A DNA stretch of 64,000 bases, taken from NCBI RefSeq assembly GCF_026309355.1, contig NZ_JAPJZK010000001.1, forward strand, positions 806,001-870,000. Reading direction: 5' to 3'. Position 1 is the stretch's first letter. Every line of letters starts with the position of its first letter. The DNA comes from Spartinivicinus marinus. Lineage in GTDB: Bacteria > Pseudomonadota > Gammaproteobacteria > Pseudomonadales > Zooshikellaceae. A program made the translations under genes and the position numbers. The notes beneath the pieces were generated by a model, which was given only the letters and a program-made list of their open reading frames with translations, was not told where the DNA came from and ran no database searches. Positions 27,687 to 37,256 of this stretch are shown piece after piece.

Positions 27687-28676
27687 TCATGCCCCCTTAT
27701 AGGGTGAAATCACCTGTTCTATAGCACCAAAAATAGATTGGCCTGACTTATCAAACATTTCTATTCGTACTGTATCACCATACTGCATAAAAGGAGTCAC
27801 AGCCTTACCTTGTTCAATTACTTCCAGCATTCTTTTTTCAGCGAGGCAGCTTGAACCTTTACTTCGATCATAATTAGATACTGTCCCTGAACCAATAATA
27901 GCGCCAGCACCTAGCGGCCGAGTTTTTGCTGCATGAGCAACTAGGGTTGGAAAGTCAAAGGTCATATCAACCCCTGCTTCTGGTGCACCAAAAAACTCAT
28001 TATTGAGCTTACTATGCAGAGGCAAATGTACTTTTTTTCCATCCCAAGCATCCCCCAGCTCATCAGGCGTTATCGCTACAGGAGAAAAAGCACTAGAAGG
28101 CTTACTTTGAAAAAAACCAAATCCTTTTGCTAATTCGCCAGGAATTAGATTACGTAATGACACATCATTCACCAGCATAAATAATTTAATATTTTCTGCT
28201 GCTTGTTCTGGTGTAACTCCCATTTGCACATCATCTGTCACCACAGCAATTTCTGCTTCAAAATCAACCCCCCAACTGGTATCTGCCATTTCAATGGGTG
28301 CATAGGGTGGTAAAAAGACATCTGAGCCTCCTTGATATATTAACGGCTCAGTCCAGAATGACTCTGGCATTTCTGCACCACGGGCTTTTCTTACTAATTC
28401 AACATGATTAACATAAGCACTCCCATCCGCCCACTGATAAGCACGAGGTAAAGGTGATAAAGCATGTCGCTGATCAAAAGGCCGGGCATTTTTTACCCCT
28501 CCTTTATTTAATGCCTGATAAATTTCTTGCAAAGCCGGCTCTGACTGCTGCCAGTTATCCAACGCCTGTTGTAGAGTATTGGCAATTTCTGGCACAGCCA
28601 CAGCTTCTGTTAATTGTTTATTAACAACCACCAGCTGACCATCACGTGAATTATTTTTTATTGAGGCTAATTTCAT
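27687..28676 (-). CDS. fahA: Fumarylacetoacetate hydrolase
   Basis: A 329-residue enzyme cleaving fumarylacetoacetate to fumarate and acetoacetate, the last step of the homogentisate pathway. The FAH fold's metal-site acids are seen in WGVDFEAEIAVVTDDV, followed by MLVNDVSLRN, the KPSSAFSPVAITPDEL stretch and the catalytic IIGSGTVSNYDRSKGSSCLAEKR split across 250-272. The length fits the two-domain bacterial enzymes. It is one base upstream of maiA; a foldback repeat sits between it and hmgA. Confidence 0.95.
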   Translation of the reverse strand: MKLASIKNNSRDGQLVVVNKQLTEAVAVPEIANTLQQALDNWQQSEPALQEIYQALNKGGVKNARPFDQRHALSPLPRAYQWADGSAYVNHVELVRKARGAEMPESFWTEPLIYQGGSDVFLPPYAPIEMADTSWGVDFEAEIAVVTDDVQMGVTPEQAAENIKLFMLVNDVSLRNLIPGELAKGFGFFQSKPSSAFSPVAITPDELGDAWDGKKVHLPLHSKLNNEFFGAPEAGVDMTFDFPTLVAHAAKTRPLGAGAIIGSGTVSNYDRSKGSSCLAEKRMLEVIEQGKAVTPFMQYGDTVRIEMFDKSGQSIFGAIEQVISPYKGA

Positions 28677-28737
28677 ATTGAATATCGTTAATTTTATAGT
28701 TTTAAAATAAATTTATATTTAACAGTTCCATTCAGAC

Positions 28738-28902
28738 TGTCGCAAAAGCTAGCGGATATGGAGTGACAGGGTGTTCTAAGCTGCGACAAGGAAGTCGCTT
28801 TAGCTCTTGATGGGCCCAAGGATGGCACTTCAAGAGCGGCGGAAGAATACCCTGTTATTCCATATCGGACACTAGACTTATTTTCAACACCTTTTTGCGA
28901 CA
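28738..28902. repeat. Foldback/MITE-like element with TGTCGCAAAA ends
   Basis: TGTCGCAAAA at 28738-28747 and its exact reverse complement at 28893-28902 bound a 165-bp segment. An inner pair of about 23 bp (CGGATATGGAGTGACAGGGT and the near-complement near 28850-28870) extends the hairpin. A left-end relative is at 60603-60631. It sits inside the catabolic operon between hmgA and fahA and carries no gene. Confidence 0.75.
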
Positions 28903-28931
28903 TCCTCATCACGAGAGTGTTGGTAATACCT

Positions 28932-30059
28932 TTATTTCACCTGCCAACTATTGACATAATTAGCATCTTCTACAGCTGTAATACCCTCCCCTACCTCTAA
29001 GGCATCACGAGTATCGAGCATCACTGCGACTTCATCAGTAAATTTTTTCTTATATTCTCGTCCAGCCTGAAAAGCTTTAGGGTGTGGTCCATGGGTAAAA
29101 CCAGCAGGATGGAAAGTCACCATCCCTTTATCAATATTGTCACGGCTAAAGAAGTCTCCCGCATGATAAAAAAGCACTTCATCGAAATCATCGTTATTAT
29201 GATAAAAAGGTACTTTCAACGCACCAGGGTCACTCTCAATCGGCCTTGGCACAAAGGTGCAAACCACAAACCGACTGGCTACAAACGTCGTATGAGCAGA
29301 AGGCGGTAAATGATAGCGGTGACTCATTAATGGCCGAATATCCCGCCAATTAATACGCGCTACTGATAATTCACCATGCCAGCCAATTGCATCTAATGGA
29401 TTGTAGGGAAACGTGACTACCGAGATTTGATCATTACGTTTAATTTGCACTGACCAAGGAGTCTCTGTTTGCTGAGCTTTAAACGCATCATCAATAGCAG
29501 GTACATCAAGCATCGCTGGGTCAAAAATAGCTTGATCCCCCACTAGCCCTTTTTCCGGTAATTGATAAGAGTCATTAGTAGCCTCTATCATTAATACCTG
29601 CATAGTAGCAGCAGGCTCCAGACGCCACATAGTGCCTCTGGGTATCACCACATAATCGCCAGCAGTCAGAGTTAAATGCCCATAATCACAATAGAGTTCG
29701 CCATCCCCCTCATGGATAAATAATAAATCATCACCATCTGCATTGCGGACCAACGTTTCCATAGCATTATTACATTGCCAAAATCGGTATTTACAATGAG
29801 CATTATATAATACCGTTGTCGCCTGCCATGGAGAGCCAGAGATTTGCTCAAGATCATTTAAATTAAATAACCTGGGCCGAAGCGGCCCTTCCCACTGAGA
29901 CCAACCAGTGGGTGGATGCTTGTGATGCATATGGCTACTAGGGCCAAAAAAACCACTCCGCCCTAATTCACGTTCGTAAATCGCTTCTTCAGGAAAATCC
30001 GCATGGGCCTGGCGAGATATAGTGCCTTCCTTGTGAGGGAACCGTATCCATTTACGCAT
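28932..30059 (-). CDS. hmgA: Homogentisate 1,2-dioxygenase
   Basis: A 375-residue non-heme iron enzyme opening the ring of homogentisate to maleylacetoacetate. It has the cupin features [18 protein letters not shown] and [15 protein letters not shown]; likely iron-site residues lie in [21 protein letters not shown] (split at ~295-315) and [15 protein letters not shown]. It is shorter than the ~430-residue Pseudomonas/human type and matches the compact form seen in marine gammaproteobacteria. It overlaps hppD by eight bases, so translation is coupled. Confidence 0.92.
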   Translation of the reverse strand: MRKWIRFPHKEGTISRQAHADFPEEAIYERELGRSGFFGPSSHMHHKHPPTGWSQWEGPLRPRLFNLNDLEQISGSPWQATTVLYNAHCKYRFWQCNNAMETLVRNADGDDLLFIHEGDGELYCDYGHLTLTAGDYVVIPRGTMWRLEPAATMQVLMIEATNDSYQLPEKGLVGDQAIFDPAMLDVPAIDDAFKAQQTETPWSVQIKRNDQISVVTFPYNPLDAIGWHGELSVARINWRDIRPLMSHRYHLPPSAHTTFVASRFVVCTFVPRPIESDPGALKVPFYHNNDDFDEVLFYHAGDFFSRDNIDKGMVTFHPAGFTHGPHPKAFQAGREYKKKFTDEVAVMLDTRDALEVGEGITAVEDANYVNSWQVK

Positions 30060-31131
30060 CGGCTAATACTCCCCGCCGTATTTGGTCTTCTTCAATTGAC
30101 TCAAATAATGCTTGGAAATTACCTTCACCAAAACCTTCATTACCCTTACGTTGGATAATTTCAAAAAAGACAGGGCCAATCACTGTATCAGTAAAAATTT
30201 GTAATAAAATGCCGTCTTTTTCTGGCGCACCGTCAACTAAAATACGTAAATCTCTTAGTTTATCAAGATTCTCACCATGGCCTGGCACCCGCTCATCCAC
30301 TTTTTCATAATAAGTGTCTGGGGTAAACATAAAGCGTAAGCCGCGCTTTTTCAGATTTACCACGGTAGCATAGATATCATCAGTTGACAGGGCAATATGC
30401 TGAATCCCTTCACCATGGTATTCACGAATAAACTCTTCTATTTGTGATTTATCATCAGACGACTCATTAATTGGTATTCTAATTTTCCCACAAGGAGCCG
30501 TCATTGCTTTGCTGACAAGTCCAGTCAACTTACCTTCAATATCAAAATAGCGAATCTCTTTGAAATTACCCAGCCGCTCATAAAACCCAGCCCAAGCAGC
30601 CATATTACCTTGTCGCACATTATGGGTAAGGTGATCTAACTCCAATAAGCCAGCATCGTTATCTCTTAGTTGTTCTTGCCAATCTGGGTAAAACTTAAAA
30701 TCGATATCATAAATGCTCTGATCACCGTAACGATCGACAAAATAAAGCGTGCTCTCACCAATACCATAAATTGCAGGAATATTTAACTCCATAGGCCCCA
30801 GGTTGCCTTGGAACACTTTGGCACCACAGCTAACCGCCTGTTCTAATGCACGGTTGGCATTTTGCACTCGAAAAGCCATGCCACATACACTCGGACCATG
30901 TTGGCGAGCAAACTCCTCTGCCTGAGAATGAGGCTCTGAATTAACAATAAAGTTAATATCACCTTGCCTAAATAGCCACACATCCTTTGATCGATGTTTC
31001 GCAATTTCAGTAAAACCCAGCTGTTGAAAGAGTTCTTTTAAAGACTGAATGCCCTGGTGGTCAGGTGCCGTATACTCGACAAACTCAAAACCATCAGTGC
31101 CAAGTGGGTTAATCGTTGCATGACTCATCAT
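30052..31131 (-). CDS. hppD: 4-Hydroxyphenylpyruvate dioxygenase
   Basis: This enzyme converts 4-hydroxyphenylpyruvate to homogentisate. I place the start at 31131 because ACGGAGA lies 8-10 bases upstream; an in-frame ATG at 31149 would add MTENII. The two vicinal-oxygen-chelate halves are clear. Iron ligands are in [20 protein letters not shown] and [18 protein letters not shown], all in the expected order. The C-terminal helix gating the active site is present. It is the first gene of the hppD-hmgA-fahA-maiA run, and a PhhR/TyrR-type operator lies 120 bp upstream. Confidence 0.95.
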   Translation of the reverse strand: MMSHATINPLGTDGFEFVEYTAPDHQGIQSLKELFQQLGFTEIAKHRSKDVWLFRQGDINFIVNSEPHSQAEEFARQHGPSVCGMAFRVQNANRALEQAVSCGAKVFQGNLGPMELNIPAIYGIGESTLYFVDRYGDQSIYDIDFKFYPDWQEQLRDNDAGLLELDHLTHNVRQGNMAAWAGFYERLGNFKEIRYFDIEGKLTGLVSKAMTAPCGKIRIPINESSDDKSQIEEFIREYHGEGIQHIALSTDDIYATVVNLKKRGLRFMFTPDTYYEKVDERVPGHGENLDKLRDLRILVDGAPEKDGILLQIFTDTVIGPVFFEIIQRKGNEGFGEGNFQALFESIEEDQIRRGVLADA

Positions 31132-31250
31132 TATTATATTCTCCGTCATCTCACTTAGTTTTTGACTCCATAGTTAAAGGAGTACTCCAGATAACGGGGA
31201 AAATAAACAGTAGTGATATATATCAATAGATGGGTATATTTCCACTATTT

Positions 31251-31268
31251 TGTAAGCTTTCTGTTACA
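31251..31268. promoter_or_regulatory. Candidate TyrR/PhhR box upstream of hppD
   Basis: TGTAAG-CTTTCT-GTTACA matches the TyrR box TGTAAA-N6-TTTACA at 10 of 12 specified positions and is itself near-palindromic. It is centred about 128 bp upstream of the hppD start, between hppD and the regulator gene. The regulator encoded next door is the natural ligand; the site is an inference from sequence. Confidence 0.5.
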
Positions 31269-31351
31269 GCTAAAAACTGAACTTAGAAATGATGATATCG
31301 GACAGCATAACAGCTGCTCTGCTGTCCATATAAGTTGCCAACAATGTAAAC

Positions 31352-32905
31352 CTAAGTTGACGCTCGATGCTTCCCAATTCCATACTCTTTCAGTTTTTTA
31401 GCAATAGCCGTGTGTGAAACTCCTAACTTCTTAGCTAACAGCCGCGAGCTAGGATAGGCGGGATAAAGCCTGGTCAACAACTCACTTTCAAAGCGTTTGG
31501 TTGCTTCTTCCAAAGAGCCTTCAAAAGCGTGATCAAAGTAGCCATAGCCAGAAGCATAGGATGGCAGGTGTAAATCTTCTGGGCTAAGCTCTCTACCCTC
31601 TGCCATTGATGCAGCTCGATAAACAGCATTTTCTAGTTGTCTCACATTACCTGGCCAAGGGTATTGTTGAATTAAATTACCACAGGCTTTACTTAGCACT
31701 AACTGCTCCCCTAAAGAGAGAGAAAAGCGTTTTAAAAAGTGCTCAGCCATTGGCACGATATCGCCCTTTCTCACCCGAAGTGGGGGCAACGCTAAAGACA
31801 ACACATTTAGTCTATAGAACAAATCTTCACGAAAAACGCCCTGCTGGCACAATGCAGGTAAATTTTTCTGAGTAGTACACATAATTCTTACATTCACTTT
31901 AACGACTTGTTCACCGCCTATTCGACGAAATGTGCCGTCTTGCAGTAGCCGCAGCAATTTTACTTGTAACGTCGCTGACATCTCCCCTATTTCATCTAAT
32001 AACACTGTGCCACCATTGGCCTGTTCAAATAGACCTTTCTTGCCTGACTCAGGGTCATTACTGTATGCCCCTTGCACATAACCAAATAACTCTGTTTCAG
32101 CAACACTGTCGGGTAATGCAGCGCAATTCAGTACCAAAAAAGGCTTATCAGCCCGACTACTGGCAAAATGACAAGCCTTCGCTACCAATTCTTTGCCTGT
32201 ACCCGTTTCTCCTGTAATTAAAAGCGGGGCTTCTAGTTTAGCTAAATGGCGAGCCTGTCGGATAACGTGTTTCATTGAAGGACTTACTGTGAAGATATCA
32301 CTAAAATCAATCGTTTTAGCCTGATTCAAATCACTAGGCTTGGTCTCCCGCTGACTCAGCTTAAAACAAACTAATGCGCCAACTACATTATTCCCCTCTT
32401 CTTCAAGAATTTCTATCGGTAGGATATCAGCGCAAGCCTCCTGACTATGCCAACGTAACATCTGGCTATGAGGCGCGCGATCGTCTTCCTGTAACCAGCG
32501 CGCTAAATTAATACCTTTAAACCAGTGACTGAAAGCACTACCAATAAATTCATCAGAACTAACACCCAGTAATTTTAATAAAGCCTCATTGGCTATTGAT
32601 ATATTGCCTTTAATATCCGTGGATAAGACAGGCGTTGGTTGGGTTGCCAATAATGCCAGAAACTCATGATGTTCTCTTTCTACTGGCATACAAGCCACGG
32701 TTCGAACATCCTTGACCCCAACTATATGGCGAATTGCAGGCAGCAATGACTGTAATGCTTCAAACGGTAAAGTAGGTAGACTTAAGTAGATAACACCCGC
32801 CAGATCAATTTCGACCCCTCTTAAGTTGATCTGCTGGTTAGAAATAATGCGAAGTACTTCTTCTGCTATACCTAAACGGTCCTGGCAAGTAATTTCAAGC
32901 CGCAT
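31352..32905 (-). CDS. tyrR: TyrR/PhhR-type transcriptional regulator of aromatic amino acid catabolism
   Basis: A 517-residue regulator. Residues 1-70 are an ACT domain ([17 protein letters not shown]), 80-190 a PAS domain, 205-430 an AAA+ module with Walker A GETGTGKE and DEIGEMS, and the C-terminus a Fis-type HTH ([20 protein letters not shown]). The GAFTGA loop that contacts sigma-54 is replaced by QGAYSND, as in TyrR and PhhR, which act with sigma-70. Lying between phhAB and hppD, it most likely activates both when phenylalanine or tyrosine is present. PhhR is the functional name in Pseudomonas. Confidence 0.92.
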   Translation of the reverse strand: MRLEITCQDRLGIAEEVLRIISNQQINLRGVEIDLAGVIYLSLPTLPFEALQSLLPAIRHIVGVKDVRTVACMPVEREHHEFLALLATQPTPVLSTDIKGNISIANEALLKLLGVSSDEFIGSAFSHWFKGINLARWLQEDDRAPHSQMLRWHSQEACADILPIEILEEEGNNVVGALVCFKLSQRETKPSDLNQAKTIDFSDIFTVSPSMKHVIRQARHLAKLEAPLLITGETGTGKELVAKACHFASSRADKPFLVLNCAALPDSVAETELFGYVQGAYSNDPESGKKGLFEQANGGTVLLDEIGEMSATLQVKLLRLLQDGTFRRIGGEQVVKVNVRIMCTTQKNLPALCQQGVFREDLFYRLNVLSLALPPLRVRKGDIVPMAEHFLKRFSLSLGEQLVLSKACGNLIQQYPWPGNVRQLENAVYRAASMAEGRELSPEDLHLPSYASGYGYFDHAFEGSLEEATKRFESELLTRLYPAYPSSRLLAKKLGVSHTAIAKKLKEYGIGKHRAST

Positions 32906-33080
32906 ATGCGGTATCCGTATCCATCAATGAATCTTATTTTTTCTAAGGCTTGAGTGATAGACAACTAACCCCGAAGGTGTACACCTACCGTTGTACAAGC
33001 CGTAACCGGATACGATGTTATTACAAATTGCCCGTCAATGGCTATTAACAAAAAGCATGAGAGGACGTTCTGAAGCAGCA

Positions 33081-33119
33081 AAAGCCCTAAATGTCATAAA
33101 TGACCTTTAGGGCACTTTT
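33081..33119 (-). terminator. Intrinsic terminator after phhB
   Basis: An 8-bp GCCCTAAA/TTTAGGGC stem extended by an inner GTCAT/ATGAC pair is followed on the minus strand by CTTTTGC. It lies 19 bases past the phhB stop and separates phhAB from the regulator gene. Confidence 0.75.
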
Positions 33120-33131
33120 AGTGTAGTACAA

Positions 33132-33473
33132 CTATCTTTCTAACAATTCATCTGTTTTGGCGGCCATAATAAAGTCATTTTTATGTAACCCCTTAATGGC
33201 ATGGGTCCACCAAGTAACAGTCACTTTACCCCATTCCGTTAAAATAGCTGGGTGATGAAAAACTTCTTCTGCCAATTCACCTACTCGATTAGTAAACGCT
33301 ATTGCTTGCTTAAAATTTTTAAACTTAAACTGTCGTTCGAGCTGCATGATACCATCCCGGACTTCGACTCCCCACTCAGGTATCTGGCTGATTAACTCTT
33401 TCAGCTCTTCATCAGATACTTTAGGGGCATCCGCACGACAGGCTTCACATGTCATACTTTTTAAATCACTCAT
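33132..33473 (-). CDS. phhB: Pterin-4a-carbinolamine dehydratase
   Basis: A 113-residue protein that dehydrates the 4a-hydroxypterin formed by phenylalanine hydroxylase so the cofactor can be recycled. The family motif is visible as [25 protein letters not shown], split around residues 75-100, with its three histidines. The N-terminus [16 protein letters not shown] is the one typical of PhhB next to phhA. It lies 157 bp downstream of phhA on the same strand. Confidence 0.95.
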   Translation of the reverse strand: MSDLKSMTCEACRADAPKVSDEELKELISQIPEWGVEVRDGIMQLERQFKFKNFKQAIAFTNRVGELAEEVFHHPAILTEWGKVTVTWWTHAIKGLHKNDFIMAAKTDELLER

Positions 33474-33630
33474 TTTTTTTCCTTATTTTTATTAAAAATT
33501 TTATCGTAGTTAAATTCAAGAAAACCTTAGCAATATAGCTAAAATTCAAGATTTACTTATTGTTAAAAACTACCTTCCATCGTGGTCAAGAATGTGGATA
33601 ACAAAGCCTAAAGACCATTCGCGGAGTATA

Positions 33631-34428
33631 TTATGCAGTCATCGTTTTTGGTGGATACTTAGGCGGCAACAACCCTAACTTTTTCGCTTTTTCCACATAA
33701 ACCATTAAATCCATTTTTGATAATTCAAATAAATCATCAATTGAATTAATAATAAAGTAAATCGGCTGCATTATATCTATGCGATAAGGGGTTCTTAACA
33801 TAGTGACCAAATCAAAGGGCTCTCGCTCTGGTTTATCACTGTCTAAGGCATATTGGGTTTCACCAATAGAGGATAAAATACCACCACCGTAAATACGTAA
33901 CCCTTCAGCTGATTGTAACAAACCAAATTCAATGGTTAGCCAATATAGTCTGGCTAAAAATACTCGGTCTTGTTTCGATGCTTTGTAGCCTAATTTGCCA
34001 TAATGATGAGTAAAAGCAGCAAAAGCAGAGTTGGTTAACATGGGACAATGCCCAAAAATCTCATGAAAAATGTCGGGTTCTTGTAAATAGTCTAACTCCT
34101 CCTTGCAACGTATAAAGGTAGCCACTGGAAACTGTTTATTGGCTAGCATTGAAAAGAATTTATCAAAGGAAATCAGTGCAGGTACTCGCGCCACTTCCCA
34201 ACCCGAGGCAGCTTTTAATGCCTTATTTACTTCATCCAACTGAGGAATTCGGTCTTGAGGCAACTGAAGTGCATCTAACCCTGCTAGGTACTCATCACAA
34301 GCCCTACCTGGAATACAGTCCATCTGTCTGGTAATCAACTGATGCCAAACCGCATTTTCATCATCGTTATAACGAATAAAGCCACTCGCATCCGGTTCTT
34401 TAGCAACATACTTGGTGCCCTTAGCCAT
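33631..34428 (-). CDS. phhA: Phenylalanine 4-monooxygenase
   Basis: A 265-residue monomeric bacterial-type phenylalanine hydroxylase making tyrosine with a tetrahydropterin cofactor and non-heme iron. The iron site is visible: both histidines in FHEIFGHCPML and the glutamate in YWLTIEFGLL. The length fits enzymes without the regulatory ACT domain. A TyrR-type box lies 132-149 bp upstream, and an IS4-type element abuts that box on its far side, which may separate phhA from sequences normally upstream. Confidence 0.96.
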   Translation of the reverse strand: MAKGTKYVAKEPDASGFIRYNDDENAVWHQLITRQMDCIPGRACDEYLAGLDALQLPQDRIPQLDEVNKALKAASGWEVARVPALISFDKFFSMLANKQFPVATFIRCKEELDYLQEPDIFHEIFGHCPMLTNSAFAAFTHHYGKLGYKASKQDRVFLARLYWLTIEFGLLQSAEGLRIYGGGILSSIGETQYALDSDKPEREPFDLVTMLRTPYRIDIMQPIYFIINSIDDLFELSKMDLMVYVEKAKKLGLLPPKYPPKTMTA

Positions 34429-34559
34429 AATGTCCCCTTATATCTTATAGTAATTAGAGATCAGCCACCTGAGCAGGCTAATTAAGTGGGTTTTATCCAA
34501 CATATACAAGATAAGACAATCAGGTAAACACAACAGCACAGATTGAAAGGATATTAAGC

Positions 34560-34577
34560 TGTAACGATAAATTTACA
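34560..34577. promoter_or_regulatory. Candidate TyrR/PhhR box upstream of phhA, abutted by an IS
   Basis: TGTAAC-GATAAA-TTTACA matches TGTAAA-N6-TTTACA at 11 of 12 specified positions. Its last five bases, TTACA, are the target site duplicated by IS copy 3, which starts at 34578. The box-to-start distance is similar to that at hppD. Confidence 0.6.
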
Positions 34578-36196
34578 CTCGATTCCGAAGTTTTTTTAGG
34601 TTGACATAACTGCTAATTTATTTATGCAGCCGCTCTGTATTTTAATGAGTCAGTGGGCTCTTGTTTGCCCAAATCTAAACCCGCTAAATGCTTTTTCGAG
34701 CGGCGCTCAGGAAGCACACTGATTATTGCAGCGGTAAAGGCTTTCAGTTGCTGTTTTGGTTCATCAGCCGTGACAACTGCTTCTACAGTTTTTATTAGGG
34801 CTTCTGTTTTGATTCGCTCAGTCAAACAGCCAACAGGAAGCCCGGGCTGCTTATTTTCAAGGCGGACGGATTGCTCTGGATGTAGCAGTAACATATGGTC
34901 GTACAGCAGGCTCATGATCACGCCTCGCGTTGATCCTTCTTCGCCTTGTTGTTTGGCCAATCGGTTCCAGCCAGCATGTTGCTTCCAGTCCTCAATGAAA
35001 ACCTCAACTAACCATCTCAATGTATAAACCCTAGCAATATCACCATGCCGCCAGGACATGTCGGATGCCACTAGATATCGATAATTTTTTTCTCCCTCAT
35101 ATTTCAAAGCAACCACAAACCGCTTTTTACCATGGGCTTTCACATAAACCCGAGCCGCCAGCATGGTGATTGACTGTGTTTTTTGGCCTCGGATAATTAA
35201 CTTGGTATCGACGCCTGTTTGGCGTGCAAAGTAATGTGTAAGTCGTACTTTTTTTCCTTGGGAAAGGATTAGTTGATTGGAGCGTAATTGACTCACCACT
35301 TGAGCACCACCCGTCGCAATGGAAGCCTTATCCATGAATTCTGCTGTGCTATACAGTGCATCAGCAATGACCGCATTAATCTTTATATCAGAAAATGACA
35401 ATGAAAATGCTTCAACCATCTCAAGTGCTAAAGCTTGTTTGGTCGGATAATCTGGGTTGGGCTTAGGTTTTTTGGGTCTTTCTTTTCCAGGAATACCCAG
35501 CCTCTTTAGGGCTTTATTTTTCTGACGCCAAGCACTTAACGCTGGATCAGGTGTATAAAAGCGAAAAGCAATCGGTAAGGTAGCTACAGGTGTCACCAGT
35601 AGCATAAACACTAGCTCTTGCCCTTGAACATAGCCGCCGGATTTTTTATGTTTTATTTTATGCACACCTTTAATACGTCGTGTTCTCTTGGAGCGGACTT
35701 TATCACTATCGTCAAAAATGAGTACTCCTCTCGTAATATGATAGTGATTGAGTACTTGTCGGACACTGGCTTGCAACAACAATGACCAGGCAATTTTACT
35801 ATGGTAAAACATCCAACGTAATTGGTCCTGCTTGAATGCTCCTAAGCTACACCGCTCAAAAACAGCCCAGCAAAATACACCAGTGACACCAATTCCCATC
35901 AGCATAATAGTTAACCAGCGACACTGGATACGACTTAATCCAGGAGATTGAAAAGAAACAGTCAAGGTGTCGTTTAGAGTTTGAACAAACTTTATCACAT
36001 GGGGAATAGGGGTAATCAACACAAGTCGTCATCAAGTCGCTATTGAAATACAAGCGCGATATACTACACCATCACTGGTCTGCAGGTGTCGTGTTGATCG
36101 TTCTTTGCTAGGCGAAGAAATGGAGCAATACCTGTAGTCCAGTCTTCTGAATCTCTCTCATCGTGCTAGTCAAGCATTAAAAACTTCGGAATCGAG
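34578..36196 (-). mobile_element. IS4-family insertion sequence, copy 3 (1,619 bp)
   Basis: It has the same 1,619-bp length and ends as copies 1 and 2. It is flanked by the 5-bp direct repeat TTACA at 34573-34577 and 36197-36201. Inserted 149 bp upstream of phhA, it is in the same orientation as copy 2, with the whole aromatic catabolic region between them. Confidence 0.94.
34622..36022 (-). CDS. IS4-family DDE transposase (copy 3)
   Basis: The translation is identical over all 466 residues to the other two copies and the frame is intact. It is transcribed toward phhA, so read-through from this gene could reach the phhA promoter region. Confidence 0.93.
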   Translation of the reverse strand: MLITPIPHVIKFVQTLNDTLTVSFQSPGLSRIQCRWLTIMLMGIGVTGVFCWAVFERCSLGAFKQDQLRWMFYHSKIAWSLLLQASVRQVLNHYHITRGVLIFDDSDKVRSKRTRRIKGVHKIKHKKSGGYVQGQELVFMLLVTPVATLPIAFRFYTPDPALSAWRQKNKALKRLGIPGKERPKKPKPNPDYPTKQALALEMVEAFSLSFSDIKINAVIADALYSTAEFMDKASIATGGAQVVSQLRSNQLILSQGKKVRLTHYFARQTGVDTKLIIRGQKTQSITMLAARVYVKAHGKKRFVVALKYEGEKNYRYLVASDMSWRHGDIARVYTLRWLVEVFIEDWKQHAGWNRLAKQQGEEGSTRGVIMSLLYDHMLLLHPEQSVRLENKQPGLPVGCLTERIKTEALIKTVEAVVTADEPKQQLKAFTAAIISVLPERRSKKHLAGLDLGKQEPTDSLKYRAAA

Positions 36197-36321
36197 TTAC
36201 AGCTATCACCAATTAAAGGGCACCTCTAAAACCACATTCAAAAAGATGGGGGAATGAGTAGACTATATGAGATTGAGTTGCTGAGCAGTTTTACTATCAG
36301 CCCAGCTCGTATCCGAAATAA

Positions 36322-36894
36322 TCAAGAAGCTGCTTTTTGTGGATCTAAATCAAAAAACGGCGAGTCTTTAATAATGGTATCCAGAATCCACTGGTCTTGT
36401 TCCTGAGAAAATAACCAGATTTCATTATTGGGCTTTAATAATTTATCCCCTTCTGCCAACCGTCCAGTCGGCTCATGGTAGAGATAACTCACCATTCGAC
36501 TGTTTACAATAACCCAGATTAAATCTCGGTCTGGGTATTGGTAGTTAAAACCGCTGACTAACTTAGCATCTAATAGTTTTTGTTTATCCAGCTGATAACA
36601 GTATTTTTTTTGTTCCCAGCGAGCAAATAGCTGGCTCATTTGCTGTAAAAAGCCTTCGCTGACATAGCCTTTTAAGCCTTCAACATTTTTTTGCTGCCTT
36701 GCTTCATAAAGTTTGGTAAACAACGCTTTGATTTGTACTTTCGATAAAGCAGTATTGGAAGTCTGGTCATTTTTTGCAGTTGCCTCACTAAGCAACTGTT
36801 TGGTTCTAGCTAGGCGCCAACAAAGTACTACCAGAATACCCCCTATCAGCCCAACCAAACCAAACAAGATTTCTGTTCTTTCTAAATATTCCAT
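36322..36894 (-). CDS. Membrane-anchored Tim44-like domain protein
   Basis: About 190 residues. One N-terminal transmembrane helix (~8-25, LFGLVGLIGGILVVLCWRL) is followed by a Tim44-like/SnoaL-type α+β domain with the typical start 'KALFTKLYEARQQKNVEGLKGYVSEGFLQQM'-like helix pair (residues ~55-90) and strands ending in DQWILDTIIKDSP. I chose ATG 36894; a TTG three codons upstream (36903) is possible. Tim44-like domains in bacteria are often membrane-tethered lipid- or protein-binding modules; the role here is unknown. It is a lone gene next to IS copy 3. Confidence 0.6.
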   Translation of the reverse strand: MEYLERTEILFGLVGLIGGILVVLCWRLARTKQLLSEATAKNDQTSNTALSKVQIKALFTKLYEARQQKNVEGLKGYVSEGFLQQMSQLFARWEQKKYCYQLDKQKLLDAKLVSGFNYQYPDRDLIWVIVNSRMVSYLYHEPTGRLAEGDKLLKPNNEIWLFSQEQDQWILDTIIKDSPFFDLDPQKAAS

Positions 36895-36903
36895 GTAAAA
36901 CAA

Positions 36904-37256
36904 TCAACCCTGCTATACCCTTCGCTTTGAGTATGTATGTTAACCATTCAGAGCCAAAATCAGAGCCAAAAAAAATCCGCGAGTAATATAATGCGACTCT
37001 CTAACGCTCAAAAAACAAAACTATACGCAACATGGTGGGTGGAAGCACTTCACTAGTCCACAAAATTGAGGGCATCTCTAAAAGATGGATACAGACTTGG
37101 ACAGCTGTTTAAAAACCATACAAATATAAAGAAAATTTATTCCACTATAGCCATATGCTACAGTGGCCTAGCTTAAGGAAGCGCGATACCTATAGTAAGA
37201 CAGCAAAATAAAACGTAAACCACTACAACAATAATAGAAACAAATAAGGATAACTA
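36904..37256. other. Divergent intergenic region before exaC
   Basis: This 353-bp gap holds promoters for two divergent genes. It contains the 18-bp dispersed repeat at 36917-36934 and a fragment of a 'GGGCATCTCTAAAA' repeat near 37071-37084 that also occurs, as GGGCACCTCTAAAA, near 36218. An A-rich AAGGA site precedes the exaC ATG. I see no gene. Confidence 0.5.
36917..36934. repeat. 18-bp dispersed repeat ACCCTTCGCTTTGAGTAT, copy 1
   Basis: An identical copy is at 53040-53057. Looser relatives with TATACCC and GGGTATA ends occur near 57766 and 59263. All are intergenic. Confidence 0.7.

Noticed and set aside
29082..29309. Short plus-strand frames opposite the homogentisate pathway genes
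   Set aside because: Shadows of conserved minus-strand genes; no start signals or families.
32970..33000. GGTGTACACC and TTGTACAA palindromes upstream of the regulator gene as a third TyrR box
   Set aside because: The spacing and half sites do not fit TGTAAA-N6-TTTACA; the 6-mer TGTACA is self-complementary and common by chance.
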